Below, piece by piece: positions 1-7,109 of a stretch of DNA of 19,392 nt. A program made the position numbers and the translations under genes. The notes under the pieces are model-generated. The model saw only the letters and a program-made list of their open reading frames with translations, did not search any database and was not told the origin of the DNA. This DNA comes from an uncultured Oscillospiraceae bacterium. GTDB lineage: Bacteria; Bacillota; Clostridia; Oscillospirales; Oscillospiraceae. Numbering within the stretch: position 1 is the stretch's first letter; each line of letters starts with the position of its first letter. Location: the NCBI GenBank assembly GCA_910579725.1, contig CAJTUD010000003.1, forward strand, positions 74,359 to 93,750, in the 5' to 3' direction.

Positions 1-845
1 CGGCGCTGGTGGGCATCCGTGATGTGAACCGGCCAGGCTTGCAGCTGGTGGGCTTTTTCGACTACTTTGACCCCAGGCGCCTGCAAGTCATCGGAATGGC
101 GGAAACCAAAATGCTGGAGGGCATGGAGCCGGAGCAGCGCAAAAAAAGCTTCTCCCGCCTGTTTGCCTATGACATACCGGCCCTGGTGGTTTCCCGGGAT
201 TTGGACATCTATCCGGAGTGCCTGTCCATGGCGCGGAAGCACCAGAGGACGCTTCTGCACACCGCGGATACGACGGTGGCGTTCACCACCAAGGTTATCG
301 AGTACTTATCCCAAGCCCTTGCGCCCACCATTACTCGTCACGGCGGATTATTGGATATTTACGGCGAAGGCGTGCTGATTACCGGCGACAGCGGCGTGGG
401 CAAGAGCGAGACGGCCATTGAGCTGATCAAGCGGGGACACCGGCTGGTGGCCGACGACGCGGTGGACATTCGCCGGGTGGCCGACCAGCTTTATGGCAAA
501 GCTCCGGAGCTGATCCGGCACTATATTGAGCTGCGGGGCATCGGCGTGGTAAATGTCCAGCAGCTGCTGGGGATGAGCGCAGTGAAGGTGGAGTCCCAGG
601 TAGATCTGGTGGTTCATCTGGAGCGGTGGAGGGAAGATAAGTTCTATGACCGCTTCGGCCTGGACGAGGAAAAGGTCAACATTCTGGGAATTGAGATTCC
701 TATCATCACAATCCCCGTTCAGCCAGGGAGAAATCTGGCCACTATTGTGGAGGTGGCCGTTATGAACAACCGGCACAAAAAATTTGGCTTCAACGCCGCC
801 CAGGAGCTGGCGGACGAGTTGGAACGCCATGCGCAGGGAGGATAA
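1..845 (+). CDS. hprK: HPr kinase/phosphorylase, 5' end cut by window edge
   Basis: Bifunctional cytosolic enzyme that phosphorylates HPr of the sugar phosphotransferase system on serine and removes the phosphate again. It is the central switch of carbon catabolite control in Bacillota. The frame is open to the left edge; about 280 codons are visible against roughly 310 in the family, so some 25-35 N-terminal residues are missing and the GTG at 9 is not the start. The Walker A loop GDSGVGKSE is present, followed by DDAVDIRRV. The family signature ELRGIGVVNVQQLLG and the C-terminal block VQPGRNLATIVEVAVMNN are both intact. The stop at 843-845 is three bases before the next gene, whose ribosome binding site lies inside this gene's end, so the two are co-transcribed. 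Family assignment is secure. Confidence 0.96.
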   Translation, partial: ALVGIRDVNRPGLQLVGFFDYFDPRRLQVIGMAETKMLEGMEPEQRKKSFSRLFAYDIPALVVSRDLDIYPECLSMARKHQRTLLHTADTTVAFTTKVIEYLSQALAPTITRHGGLLDIYGEGVLITGDSGVGKSETAIELIKRGHRLVADDAVDIRRVADQLYGKAPELIRHYIELRGIGVVNVQQLLGMSAVKVESQVDLVVHLERWREDKFYDRFGLDEEKVNILGIEIPIITIPVQPGRNLATIVEVAVMNNRHKKFGFNAAQELADELERHAQGG

Positions 846-848
846 TTC

Positions 849-1316
849 ATGGCTTTTGACAGAGAGGAGTGCCAGCGGCTTTTTGAGAAATACTCCAAGA
901 AGCTGCGGCTTGTACCACAGTGGGATGTAAAGCTTCAATTTGTGGAGGACCCTGCGTGGCGGAAAACCGGGGATATTAAAATCGACTGCACAGACCGCAA
1001 GGCCATCCTGCTGCTGAACGCGGACAACCCCAAACAGGACAGCGCTGAGGAGGTCATTATTCACGAGCTGATGCACATCAAGATGTACCCTCTGGATCAG
1101 GTGACGGAGTCTTTGATAACCAGTCATTTTGAGGAAGGGACGCCAGCCTGGAATTTTGCGTATACGCAATTTTTCACGACTCTGGAGCAGACAGTGGAGG
1201 AGCTGACCAAGTGCTTCCTTCTGGAATTCGGGGAGGACCGCGAGATGTCCTTTGGCAGATGTGAAAAGCAAAAGTCTTTTAATGAACTGTATGACGGATT
1301 GAACAACATTCAGTGA
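849..1316 (+). CDS. small HExxH metallopeptidase-like protein, unknown role
   Basis: A 155-residue protein that I cannot place in a named family. It has a zinc-protease motif, IIHELMHIK, with H72, E73 and H76. A glutamate pair (E117/E118) lies about 40 residues later in TLEQTVEELTKCF and could give the third zinc ligand, an arrangement like small gluzincins. Before the motif is a strand-like stretch (KAILLLNADN) typical of the edge strand in such folds. There is no signal peptide or membrane segment, so it is probably cytosolic. The ATG at 849 has GGAGG at 837-841 with good spacing. It sits three bases after hprK and 19 bases before the glucokinase gene, within a tight operon. Zinc binding and proteolysis are inferred from the motif only; the substrate is unknown. 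Confidence 0.8.
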   Translation: MAFDREECQRLFEKYSKKLRLVPQWDVKLQFVEDPAWRKTGDIKIDCTDRKAILLLNADNPKQDSAEEVIIHELMHIKMYPLDQVTESLITSHFEEGTPAWNFAYTQFFTTLEQTVEELTKCFLLEFGEDREMSFGRCEKQKSFNELYDGLNNIQ

Positions 1317-1335
1317 CCAGGGGAGGAGATCATGT

Positions 1336-2301
1336 ATGTATTACATCGGCATTGACATCGGCGGCACCAATCTGAAAGCGGGACTTGTGGACGAAACCTA
1401 TCATATTACCGCCACCAAAAAACAGCCTCTGCAATTCACCTCCATGGAGCAGATGGGGGAGACTCTGGCAAGGATGGCCATTGGACTGGTAGAGGAAAAC
1501 AACGTGCCCCGGGAGCAGGTGGCCTCGGTAGGCATGGGTTTTCCTGGGCCGGTGGACGATAAAAGAGGGGTGGTCATCAAAACCGTGAACATCCCTATCC
1601 GGTTCATGCCGGCGGCGGAGATTTTTCACCGGTATTGGGACAGCGTGCCTGTTCATCTGGGGAATGACGCAGACTGTGCCGCCCTGGGTGAGTTTTATCA
1701 CTATGAGAACAAAAATATTGAGAGCCTGATTCTGGTTACACTGGGAACCGGCATTGGCACCGGGATCATCCTGAACGGCAGAATCCATACCGGCATCAAC
1801 GGCTGCGCAGGGGAGGGGGGACATATTGTCCTGGTCCACGGCGGCGAACAGTGTACCTGCGGCCGGAAGGGCTGTTGGGAGCGCTACGCTTCCGCCAACG
1901 CTCTGATCCGGCAGACCATGGCCGCCATGGATCAATGCAAAGATTCCATTATGTGGGGAATGGTGGGCGGCGACCTCAGCCGGGTGGACGGCCGCACCGC
2001 TTTTGAGGCTATGCACCAGGGCGACGCTACCGCCCGGACGGTGATCGATCAGTACCTGTGCTACCTTGGCGGCGGACTGTCCAACTTTGTCAACATCTTT
2101 CAGCCGGAGGTCATCGCCCTGGGCGGCGGTGTCAGTCAGGCGCGTGACGAGGATCTGCTGCTGCCCCTCCAGAGCATGGTTCTGGAGGACTGCTTTGGCA
2201 GGGAGGCCGACCGCCATACCCGGCTGGTGAAGGCCAAGCTTGGCAACGACGCCGGAATCATCGGCGCAGCGCTGCTGGGGCTCCAGGTCCAGAACCGTTA
2301 A
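1336..2301 (+). CDS. glcK: ROK-family glucokinase
   Basis: Cytosolic sugar kinase that probably phosphorylates glucose with ATP at the entry to glycolysis. The 321-residue length is normal. The N-terminal phosphate-binding motif GIDIGGTNLKAG lies at residues 4-15. The probable catalytic aspartate is D111 in HLGNDADCA. The ROK zinc site is complete: H163 plus C173, C175 and C180 in CTCGRKGCWE. These cysteines are typical of bacterial ROK glucokinases. Two ATGs overlap here; the one at 1336 is in frame and the one at 1332 is not. Both lie close behind GGGGAGGAG. It is the third gene of the hprK operon, which suits a role in glucose use. A related hexose such as mannose or N-acetylmannosamine cannot be excluded from sequence alone. 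Confidence 0.93.
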   Translation: MYYIGIDIGGTNLKAGLVDETYHITATKKQPLQFTSMEQMGETLARMAIGLVEENNVPREQVASVGMGFPGPVDDKRGVVIKTVNIPIRFMPAAEIFHRYWDSVPVHLGNDADCAALGEFYHYENKNIESLILVTLGTGIGTGIILNGRIHTGINGCAGEGGHIVLVHGGEQCTCGRKGCWERYASANALIRQTMAAMDQCKDSIMWGMVGGDLSRVDGRTAFEAMHQGDATARTVIDQYLCYLGGGLSNFVNIFQPEVIALGGGVSQARDEDLLLPLQSMVLEDCFGREADRHTRLVKAKLGNDAGIIGAALLGLQVQNR

Positions 2302-2346
2302 ACAATATCAAACACCGCACTGCGGGAGAAAAGGAGAAAGGCTATC

Positions 2347-3621
2347 ATGGAATACGGAAAAATGTCCCCTGTCCAGCTGGAAGCTGAATACGCTGGTGTA
2401 TTCAAGCATTTTGAAGAACTCAAAGGCAAGGGGCTGAAGCTGGATATGTCCAGAGGCAAGCCGGGTAAGGAACAGCTGGATTTGGTCAGCGATATGCTGA
2501 CAGTGCTCAGCAAACCGGAGGACTGTGTGGAAGCGGGCTTTGACGTCCGCAATTACGGAGAGCTCACCGGCCTGCCTTCAGCGAAGGCATACTTCGCCGA
2601 GATTCTGGGCTGCAGGCCGGAGGAGTGCTTCATTGGCGGCAACGCCAGCCTGACGCTGATGTACGACACTATTGCCAAGGCGTTTACCCACGGCCTGCTC
2701 CACAGCGAGAAGCCCTGGAGCAAGCTGGACACGGTGAAATTCCTGTGCCCGTCCCCAGGGTATGACCGGCATTTCAATGTCACCAAGTCCTTTGGCATGG
2801 AGCTTGTCACCATTCCAATGACGGAGACCGGCCCTGACATGGACGCGGTGGAGGAGGCGGTGAAAGATCCGACGGTCAAGGGCATCTGGTGCGTTCCTAA
2901 ATACTCCAACCCGGAGGGCGTCATTTACAGTGACGAAACCATCCGCCGCATTGCCCATCTGAAGCCCGCCGCGCCTGATTTTGTAGTGATGTGGGATAAT
3001 GCTTACTGCATTCACGAATTTGAGGGAGACTATGTTCCCTTCCCGGACATTCTTTCCGTTTGCCGGGAGGCCGGAAATCCGGATATGGTGTTTGAGTATG
3101 CCTCCACTTCCAAGGTGACGTTTCCCGGTGCGGGAATCTCCGTTATGGCCTCCAGTGTGGACAACATCAAGCATATGGTCAGCCTGATGACTTATCAGAC
3201 CATCAGCTATGACAAGGTCAACCAGCTCCGGCACGTCCGCTATCTGAAGGACAAGGCCCATACGCTGGAGCTGATGAAGAAGCACGCCGCTATTCTGGGC
3301 CCCAAATTCAAAGCGGTGCTTGACGCACTGGACAAAGAGATCTCTCCGCTGGGTATTGCCTCCTGGAAGCGTCCTACCGGCGGATATTTCGTCAGTGTGG
3401 ACACCGCCGACGGTTTGGCCAAGCGTACCCTGGCCCTCTGCAAGGAGGCGGGCGTGGTCATGACCAGCGCCGGAGCAACTTTCCCCAATGGCATCGATCC
3501 CAGGGACCGCAATATCCGCATCGCCCCCAGCCTGCCCCCGGTGGCAGAGCTGGAAACGGCTATTGATGTGTTCTGCGTGTGCCTGCGCCTGGCCGCGCTG
3601 GAAAAGCTGCTGGGAAGATAG
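2347..3621 (+). CDS. PLP-dependent class I aminotransferase (aspartate aminotransferase-like, MocR-type fold)
   Basis: A 424-residue fold-type I aminotransferase. It resembles the group often labelled aspartate or alanine-glyoxylate aminotransferase (Aminotran_MocR family). The PLP lysine is K256 in STSKVTFPGAG. Other cofactor and substrate residues are recognisable: GGNASLTLMYD near residues 96-106 for the phosphate, the Asn of NPEG, the Asp and Tyr of MWDNAYC, and a C-terminal Arg in NIRIAPSLPP that probably holds the substrate carboxylate. There is no DNA-binding domain, so it is an enzyme and not a MocR regulator. It starts 45 bases after the glucokinase gene with GGAGAAAGG before the ATG, and probably ends the operon. 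The amino-donor preference cannot be read from the sequence. Confidence 0.9.
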   Translation: MEYGKMSPVQLEAEYAGVFKHFEELKGKGLKLDMSRGKPGKEQLDLVSDMLTVLSKPEDCVEAGFDVRNYGELTGLPSAKAYFAEILGCRPEECFIGGNASLTLMYDTIAKAFTHGLLHSEKPWSKLDTVKFLCPSPGYDRHFNVTKSFGMELVTIPMTETGPDMDAVEEAVKDPTVKGIWCVPKYSNPEGVIYSDETIRRIAHLKPAAPDFVVMWDNAYCIHEFEGDYVPFPDILSVCREAGNPDMVFEYASTSKVTFPGAGISVMASSVDNIKHMVSLMTYQTISYDKVNQLRHVRYLKDKAHTLELMKKHAAILGPKFKAVLDALDKEISPLGIASWKRPTGGYFVSVDTADGLAKRTLALCKEAGVVMTSAGATFPNGIDPRDRNIRIAPSLPPVAELETAIDVFCVCLRLAALEKLLGR

Positions 3622-3624
3622 GGG

Positions 3625-3643
3625 GCAACTTTTAGTTGCTTTA
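3625..3643 (+). terminator. short hairpin with T-tract after the aminotransferase gene
   Basis: GCAACT (3625-3630), a TTT loop and AGTTGC (3634-3639) form a 6-bp stem followed by TTTACC. It lies directly behind the stop codon of the operon's last gene. The stem is short and the T-run brief, so termination may be partial. The T-run also overlaps the proposed -35 box of the next promoter. Confidence 0.35.
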
Positions 3644-3668
3644 CCGCTGATGGGTGTTGTGATATACT
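3640..3668 (+). promoter_or_regulatory. sigma-A-type promoter of the XRE/zinc-ribbon gene
   Basis: TTTACC at 3640-3645 and TATACT at 3663-3668 are separated by 17 bases. AAGGAG at 3685-3690 then serves the ATG at 3700, giving a leader of roughly 25 bases. Confidence 0.6.
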
Positions 3669-3699
3669 TGCAGCATCTTCAACAAAGGAGCGTAAAGCA

Positions 3700-4149
3700 A
3701 TGGAGTGTAAGGATGTATTGATTCATCTGCGGGAGAAAAATGGACTGTCCCAGCAGGAGCTGGCAGATCGGATGTTTGTCACCCGGCAGGCGGTGTCCCG
3801 GTGGGAAAGAGGAGAGACGCTGCCCTCCTCCGATCTTCTGAAAAAGCTCTCGGAGGTGTTCCAAGTCTCGATCAACACCCTGTTGGGCAGTCCCCGGCAA
3901 TTGATCTGCCAGAGCTGTGGGATGCCGCTGACGGACGACATTATGGGGCACGATGCGGGCGGCGGCATTAATCAGGACTACTGCAAGTGGTGCTATGACG
4001 GCGGCGCCTATGTGCAGGACTGCACAGCAGAGGAAATGATTGATTTCTGTACGAACATTATGGTTAAGGAGCAGGGAGCAGCCCCAGAAAAGGTTCGTCC
4101 TTACCTCCAGGACTTTCTTCCAAAGCTTGCCCGTTGGAAAAAGGCATAG
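3700..4149 (+). CDS. XRE-family regulator with C-terminal zinc ribbon
   Basis: A 149-residue DNA-binding protein. Residues about 5-60 form an XRE/Cro helix-turn-helix (LSQQELADRMFVTRQAVSRWE, read as two adjoining helices, followed by LPSSDLLKKLSEVFQVS). Residues 70-98 form a four-cysteine ribbon with C70, C73, C95 and C98 (CQSCGMPL and YCKWC), matching the putative zinc-ribbon domain commonly attached to such regulators. The C-terminus is helical and ends in a basic KLARWKKA. It has its own promoter and a strong terminator, so it is monocistronic. The target genes are not evident; regulation of itself or of the adjacent BlaI/M56 pair is possible but unsupported by any matching operator. Confidence 0.88.
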   Translation: MECKDVLIHLREKNGLSQQELADRMFVTRQAVSRWERGETLPSSDLLKKLSEVFQVSINTLLGSPRQLICQSCGMPLTDDIMGHDAGGGINQDYCKWCYDGGAYVQDCTAEEMIDFCTNIMVKEQGAAPEKVRPYLQDFLPKLARWKKA

Positions 4150-4150
4150 G

Positions 4151-4184
4151 AACAGCCCCGTCCGGAACGGATGGGGCTGTTTTC
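4151..4184 (+). terminator. Rho-independent terminator of the XRE/zinc-ribbon gene
   Basis: AACAGCCCCGTCCG (4151-4164) pairs along its whole length with CGGATGGGGCTGTT (4168-4181), one G-T pair included, around a GAA loop, and TTTTCC follows. It starts two bases after the TAG stop. Confidence 0.92.
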
Positions 4185-4199
4185 CTGTCTAAATTTTGG

Positions 4200-4228
4200 T
4201 TGACAATGTAGACCAAACGTGATATAGT
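4200..4228 (+). promoter_or_regulatory. sigma-A-type promoter of the blaI-blaR1-like operon
   Basis: A perfect TTGACA at 4200-4205 and TATAGT at 4223-4228 are spaced by 17 bases. This is a strong consensus promoter, as expected for an operon held down by a repressor. GGAGGGAGAGG follows just before the ATG at 4262. Confidence 0.85.
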
Positions 4229-4237
4229 AGGTCTACA
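4207..4237 (+). promoter_or_regulatory. probable BlaI-type operator overlapping the promoter
   Basis: TGTAGACC (4207-4214) and GGTCTACA (4230-4237) are perfect inverted repeats separated by 15 bases. One arm lies in the spacer just after the -35 box; the other begins two bases after the -10 box. Known BlaI/MecI operators are built from TACA/TGTA half-sites overlapping the promoter, and both arms carry this core. The wide arm spacing differs from the compact operators of blaZ and mecA. Autoregulation is inferred. Confidence 0.7.
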
Positions 4238-4261
4238 AAGTAAATCACAGGAGGGAGAGGA

Positions 4262-4645
4262 ATGGAACCAATCAAACTGACAGGCAGTGAATGGAGTGTG
4301 TTAGACTGCCTGTGGAGGGAGAACCCCCAAACGGTAATGCAGATGGTGGCAAATTTAAGCAGAACTGTGGGCTGGGCTAAGAGCACCACCATCACCACAC
4401 TGCGCCGGATGGAGGAAAAAGGGCTTGTTCATTGTGAAATATCCGGAAAGGGAAAATCCTATACACCAGCTGTAGAACAGGAGCAGGCAGAGATTTCTGA
4501 GACAAGAAGCTTCCTGAAGCGGGTGTATCGGGGAAGCGTGGGCTTGATGATAAGCGCTATGGCCCAGCGGCAGGAGCTGACAGAGGAGGAAATTGCCGGG
4601 CTGCGGGAAATTCTATCCCAGGCGGAGGGAGGCGCAAAGAAATGA
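4262..4645 (+). CDS. BlaI/MecI-family transcriptional repressor
   Basis: A 127-residue winged-helix repressor of the penicillinase-repressor family. The N-terminal domain (about residues 5-75) reads LTGSEWSVLDCLWRENPQTV, then a recognition helix in GWAKSTTITTLRRMEEKGLV and a wing around CEISGKGKSYTPAV. The C-terminal helices, which dimerise and hold the protease cleavage site in BlaI, include RSFLKRVYRGSVGLMISAM. Its last codons overlap the start of the M56 protease gene by four bases (ATGA), so the pair is translationally coupled. In the classic system the partner protease inactivates the repressor once it senses a signal; the same is inferred here. No beta-lactamase gene is in view, so the regulated function is probably something else. 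Confidence 0.94.
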   Translation: MEPIKLTGSEWSVLDCLWRENPQTVMQMVANLSRTVGWAKSTTITTLRRMEEKGLVHCEISGKGKSYTPAVEQEQAEISETRSFLKRVYRGSVGLMISAMAQRQELTEEEIAGLREILSQAEGGAKK

Positions 4646-6888
4646 CTGTGAGCATATTGGAGTGGGTGGTATCGGGCAGTGCGTTGATTTTGGTGGTGCT
4701 GCTTCTGCGTGGACTGCTGGGGAAGCGGATCAGTGCTGGACTGAGGTACGGCCTGTGGGCGGTGGTGCTGGCGCGGCTGCTGGTACCAGTATCGGTGTCC
4801 CTGGCAATACCGGTGCCGCAGTTGCCGGTTTGGGAGCCGCCGGAAATAATGCAAGAGGAGAGCATTTATATTCTGCCTGTAGCAGTTGCTCCTATAAAAG
4901 ATTCAGGTATTTACGGGGAAGAAAATATCACTTGGGGTGATGCAAATTCCTTTGGCTATCCGCGATTGACCAGCGATGGAGAACGGGTAGTGCGTTACGC
5001 TGAGAAGATCAGTCCTCTGGAGCTTCTCAGGCTGATCTGGATTGCCGGAGCAGCGGTCTTTAGCGGGGTAGTGCTGGCGGCAAATCTTTGGTTTTCAATC
5101 CGGCTGCGTCGGGTACGCAGGCCCCTGGAAGATATAAATGCACCGATACCTGTATATGTGGCTTCGGCGCTGCCCTCGCCCTGTCTGACGGGAGTGCTGC
5201 GGCCTGCCGTATATATCACGGAGGCGGCGGCAGAGAACCCGATCATGCTGAGGCATGTGCTGGTCCACGAGCTGACCCATTGCAATCAAAGGGACCACCT
5301 GTGGAGTTTCCTGCGCGGAGCGGCACTGGCAGTCCATTGGTGGAACCCTTTGGTGTGGCTGGCAGTTGTATACAGCCGTCGGGATGGAGAGCTGGCCTGC
5401 GATGCGGGTACCATCAGGCAGTTGGGGGAAGGGGAGCGGGCCGCTTATGGTGAGACGCTGCTGAAGATGGTGATTGCCAAGGCCCGACCCGTCGATTTGT
5501 TCACCTTTGCTACCACCATGTCCGGCAGCAATCGGAATCTAAAGGAACGAATTCATTGCATTTGCTGTAAAAGAAAACAGCTTGTCAGCGCTTTTGTTGC
5601 AGCAATAATTGTGATAATGCTGTCGGTTCTGATTGCGTTTGGACAAGCGAAGGCATTGGATACGCCAAACGTGTTGGATAGCCTGAGCAAAGAACCTTCC
5701 GATGCCAGCGTGGCCAGACCAAACGACGCTTGGCAAACTGCAAAAATCACTTTGGATGAGGACGGCACTCCAAGTATCAACTATGTCTATGACGGCACAC
5801 TGGAGCTCCTCAACGGCAGTCCCGTTCCTGCTCCCAGGGAGTGGGCAGATCAGGAGTTGGCTGGACGAGACAAGGAAAAATACTTGACTGGATTCCCGGA
5901 GGTTTGGGGGAAGCTGCTTTCTCCCGCAGATGGCTGGCTGGTTGCTTGTTATAACAGGGGGACGGAAGCAGACACCTATGTCTACAAAACAGAGGATGGC
6001 GGAATGACCTGGACTGAAGCCGCTATGCCCGGTACAGGCTGTCATATTGTGGACGTGGGCTTCCTGAGTATGGACCGGCTGATCGTGGCCCAGCGTCTCT
6101 CTGACGGCACATCCTGCTTCATTACCAAGGACGGCGGAGAAACCTGGGAGGTGATGGATCTGCCATACGGTCAGGTGTTGGATATTGGTATTTTGGCGGA
6201 TGCCGTATATATGAATATCGGAGAGCATAAAAGTGATCCGGCAGCGTTTTTCATGATTTCTTATGATATGGGTGATACCTGGAGCACCGATCTGGCAGGG
6301 TATCGGAAAACTATGCACGTCGATCTGGACCACGACGGACGAACGGATATGCTGTCGCTGCGGATGATAAAGGATGTGGGGCTTACACGTTGGTATCTGC
6401 AATTTATCCCTTTTTCCATGTCCTCGCCCGCTTGGATTGATGAGGCTGGCTCGGCCCATGTTGGATGGACGTCATTCTATTGGTGCCGGCTGGACGGTGA
6501 GGATTATCTTCTGAAGTATACACCTTATATGGGCGGCGGAGCCTGTGAGTACAGCTACAAGCTGTTCTATCTCAAAGCCAGTGGCGAGGAAGTCGTGGTA
6601 CAGGAAAATTCTGTGGAATTTGACCTCATTTTCAATTCTGATTATGCGGATCAGCATCAATATGATCCACAGGCCATCAACGCCTTTATAGAGGAGATTA
6701 ATGACCTGCTGGCAAATAGCGAGGAGTTGGTCAATACCGATGAAAATTTGCTGGGGACCTTTGAAAAGGAGGGGAGGTTATACGACAATCTGTGGTGGCT
6801 GGATGATGACCGGGATGAGAATCTCAGTCTCCTGGAAAATCTGGAAAGATATGGGAACTTTGCTCAGGACCTTCCGGATGATACCTGA
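4642..6888 (+). CDS. BlaR1-like M56 membrane metalloprotease with extracytoplasmic BNR/Asp-box domain
   Basis: A 748-residue signal-transducing membrane protease. The N-terminal M56 part has membrane helices near residues 6-27, 33-56 and 129-153. The cytoplasmic-face zinc site has H209, E210 and H213 in HELTH and the third ligand E250 in DGELACD. Another helix at about 315-336 leads into a large domain outside the membrane. That domain is not penicillin-binding: I find no SxxK, SxN or KTG set. It carries Asp-box motifs TEDGGMTW (near 450-457), TKDGGETW (near 495-502) and YDMGDTW (near 540-546), typical of beta-propeller repeats. A second, acidic segment follows. It overlaps the repressor gene by four bases. 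After the TGA the same frame stays open to TAA at 6946-6948, so this copy may be slightly truncated. The ligand is unknown. Confidence 0.9.
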   Translation: MTVSILEWVVSGSALILVVLLLRGLLGKRISAGLRYGLWAVVLARLLVPVSVSLAIPVPQLPVWEPPEIMQEESIYILPVAVAPIKDSGIYGEENITWGDANSFGYPRLTSDGERVVRYAEKISPLELLRLIWIAGAAVFSGVVLAANLWFSIRLRRVRRPLEDINAPIPVYVASALPSPCLTGVLRPAVYITEAAAENPIMLRHVLVHELTHCNQRDHLWSFLRGAALAVHWWNPLVWLAVVYSRRDGELACDAGTIRQLGEGERAAYGETLLKMVIAKARPVDLFTFATTMSGSNRNLKERIHCICCKRKQLVSAFVAAIIVIMLSVLIAFGQAKALDTPNVLDSLSKEPSDASVARPNDAWQTAKITLDEDGTPSINYVYDGTLELLNGSPVPAPREWADQELAGRDKEKYLTGFPEVWGKLLSPADGWLVACYNRGTEADTYVYKTEDGGMTWTEAAMPGTGCHIVDVGFLSMDRLIVAQRLSDGTSCFITKDGGETWEVMDLPYGQVLDIGILADAVYMNIGEHKSDPAAFFMISYDMGDTWSTDLAGYRKTMHVDLDHDGRTDMLSLRMIKDVGLTRWYLQFIPFSMSSPAWIDEAGSAHVGWTSFYWCRLDGEDYLLKYTPYMGGGACEYSYKLFYLKASGEEVVVQENSVEFDLIFNSDYADQHQYDPQAINAFIEEINDLLANSEELVNTDENLLGTFEKEGRLYDNLWWLDDDRDENLSLLENLERYGNFAQDLPDDT

Positions 6889-7012
6889 TCTCAACTGGAG
6901 AACCTGCTGCTGGAGCTGACGGAAGATGATATCCGAATGTTCGGTTAAAGTTTTGATTGCACAAGTGGGATGGATGTTCCATAAGGTGAATCTCAGTGAG
7001 TACAAACAGCTG

Positions 7013-7042
7013 TATTGAACAAAGCTAAAGTTTTGTTCAATA
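7013..7042. repeat. inverted repeat, copy 1 of a TTGAACAAA hairpin family
   Basis: TATTGAACAAA (7013-7023) and TTTGTTCAATA (7032-7042) form an 11-bp stem with an 8-base loop. The stem is preceded by CAGCTG at 7007-7012. A second copy with the same core and the same preceding CAGCTG lies at 13972-14001. Its function is unknown. It lies behind the M56 gene and just ahead of the terminator of the convergent phosphofructokinase gene. Confidence 0.6.
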
Positions 7043-7048
7043 GTAGGG

Positions 7049-7092
7049 CGAAAACCATAGCCGCTCCCCGGGGTAGGGGAGCGGCTATGGTT
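7049..7092 (-). terminator. terminator of the phosphofructokinase gene
   Basis: A perfect 17-bp stem is formed by AACCATAGCCGCTCCCC (7053-7069) and its complement at 7076-7092, around a 6-base loop. Read on the minus strand, the stem ends in GGTT and runs on into TTCG, giving four Ts. It lies 17 bases after the stop of the minus-strand gene. The plus-strand exit is TTCTGC, so any action on the convergent M56 transcript is weaker. Confidence 0.85.
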
Positions 7093-7109
7093 CTGCATGT
7101 GTTTCTGAT

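Noticed and set aside
5539..6459. 306-codon minus-strand frame opposite the M56 gene
   Set aside because: Antisense to a gene with clear motifs; no ribosome binding site or recognisable domain.
6886..6888. TGA in the M56 gene as a selenocysteine codon
   Set aside because: No stem-loop with the bacterial selenocysteine-insertion pattern is visible just after it, and the protein family does not use selenocysteine.
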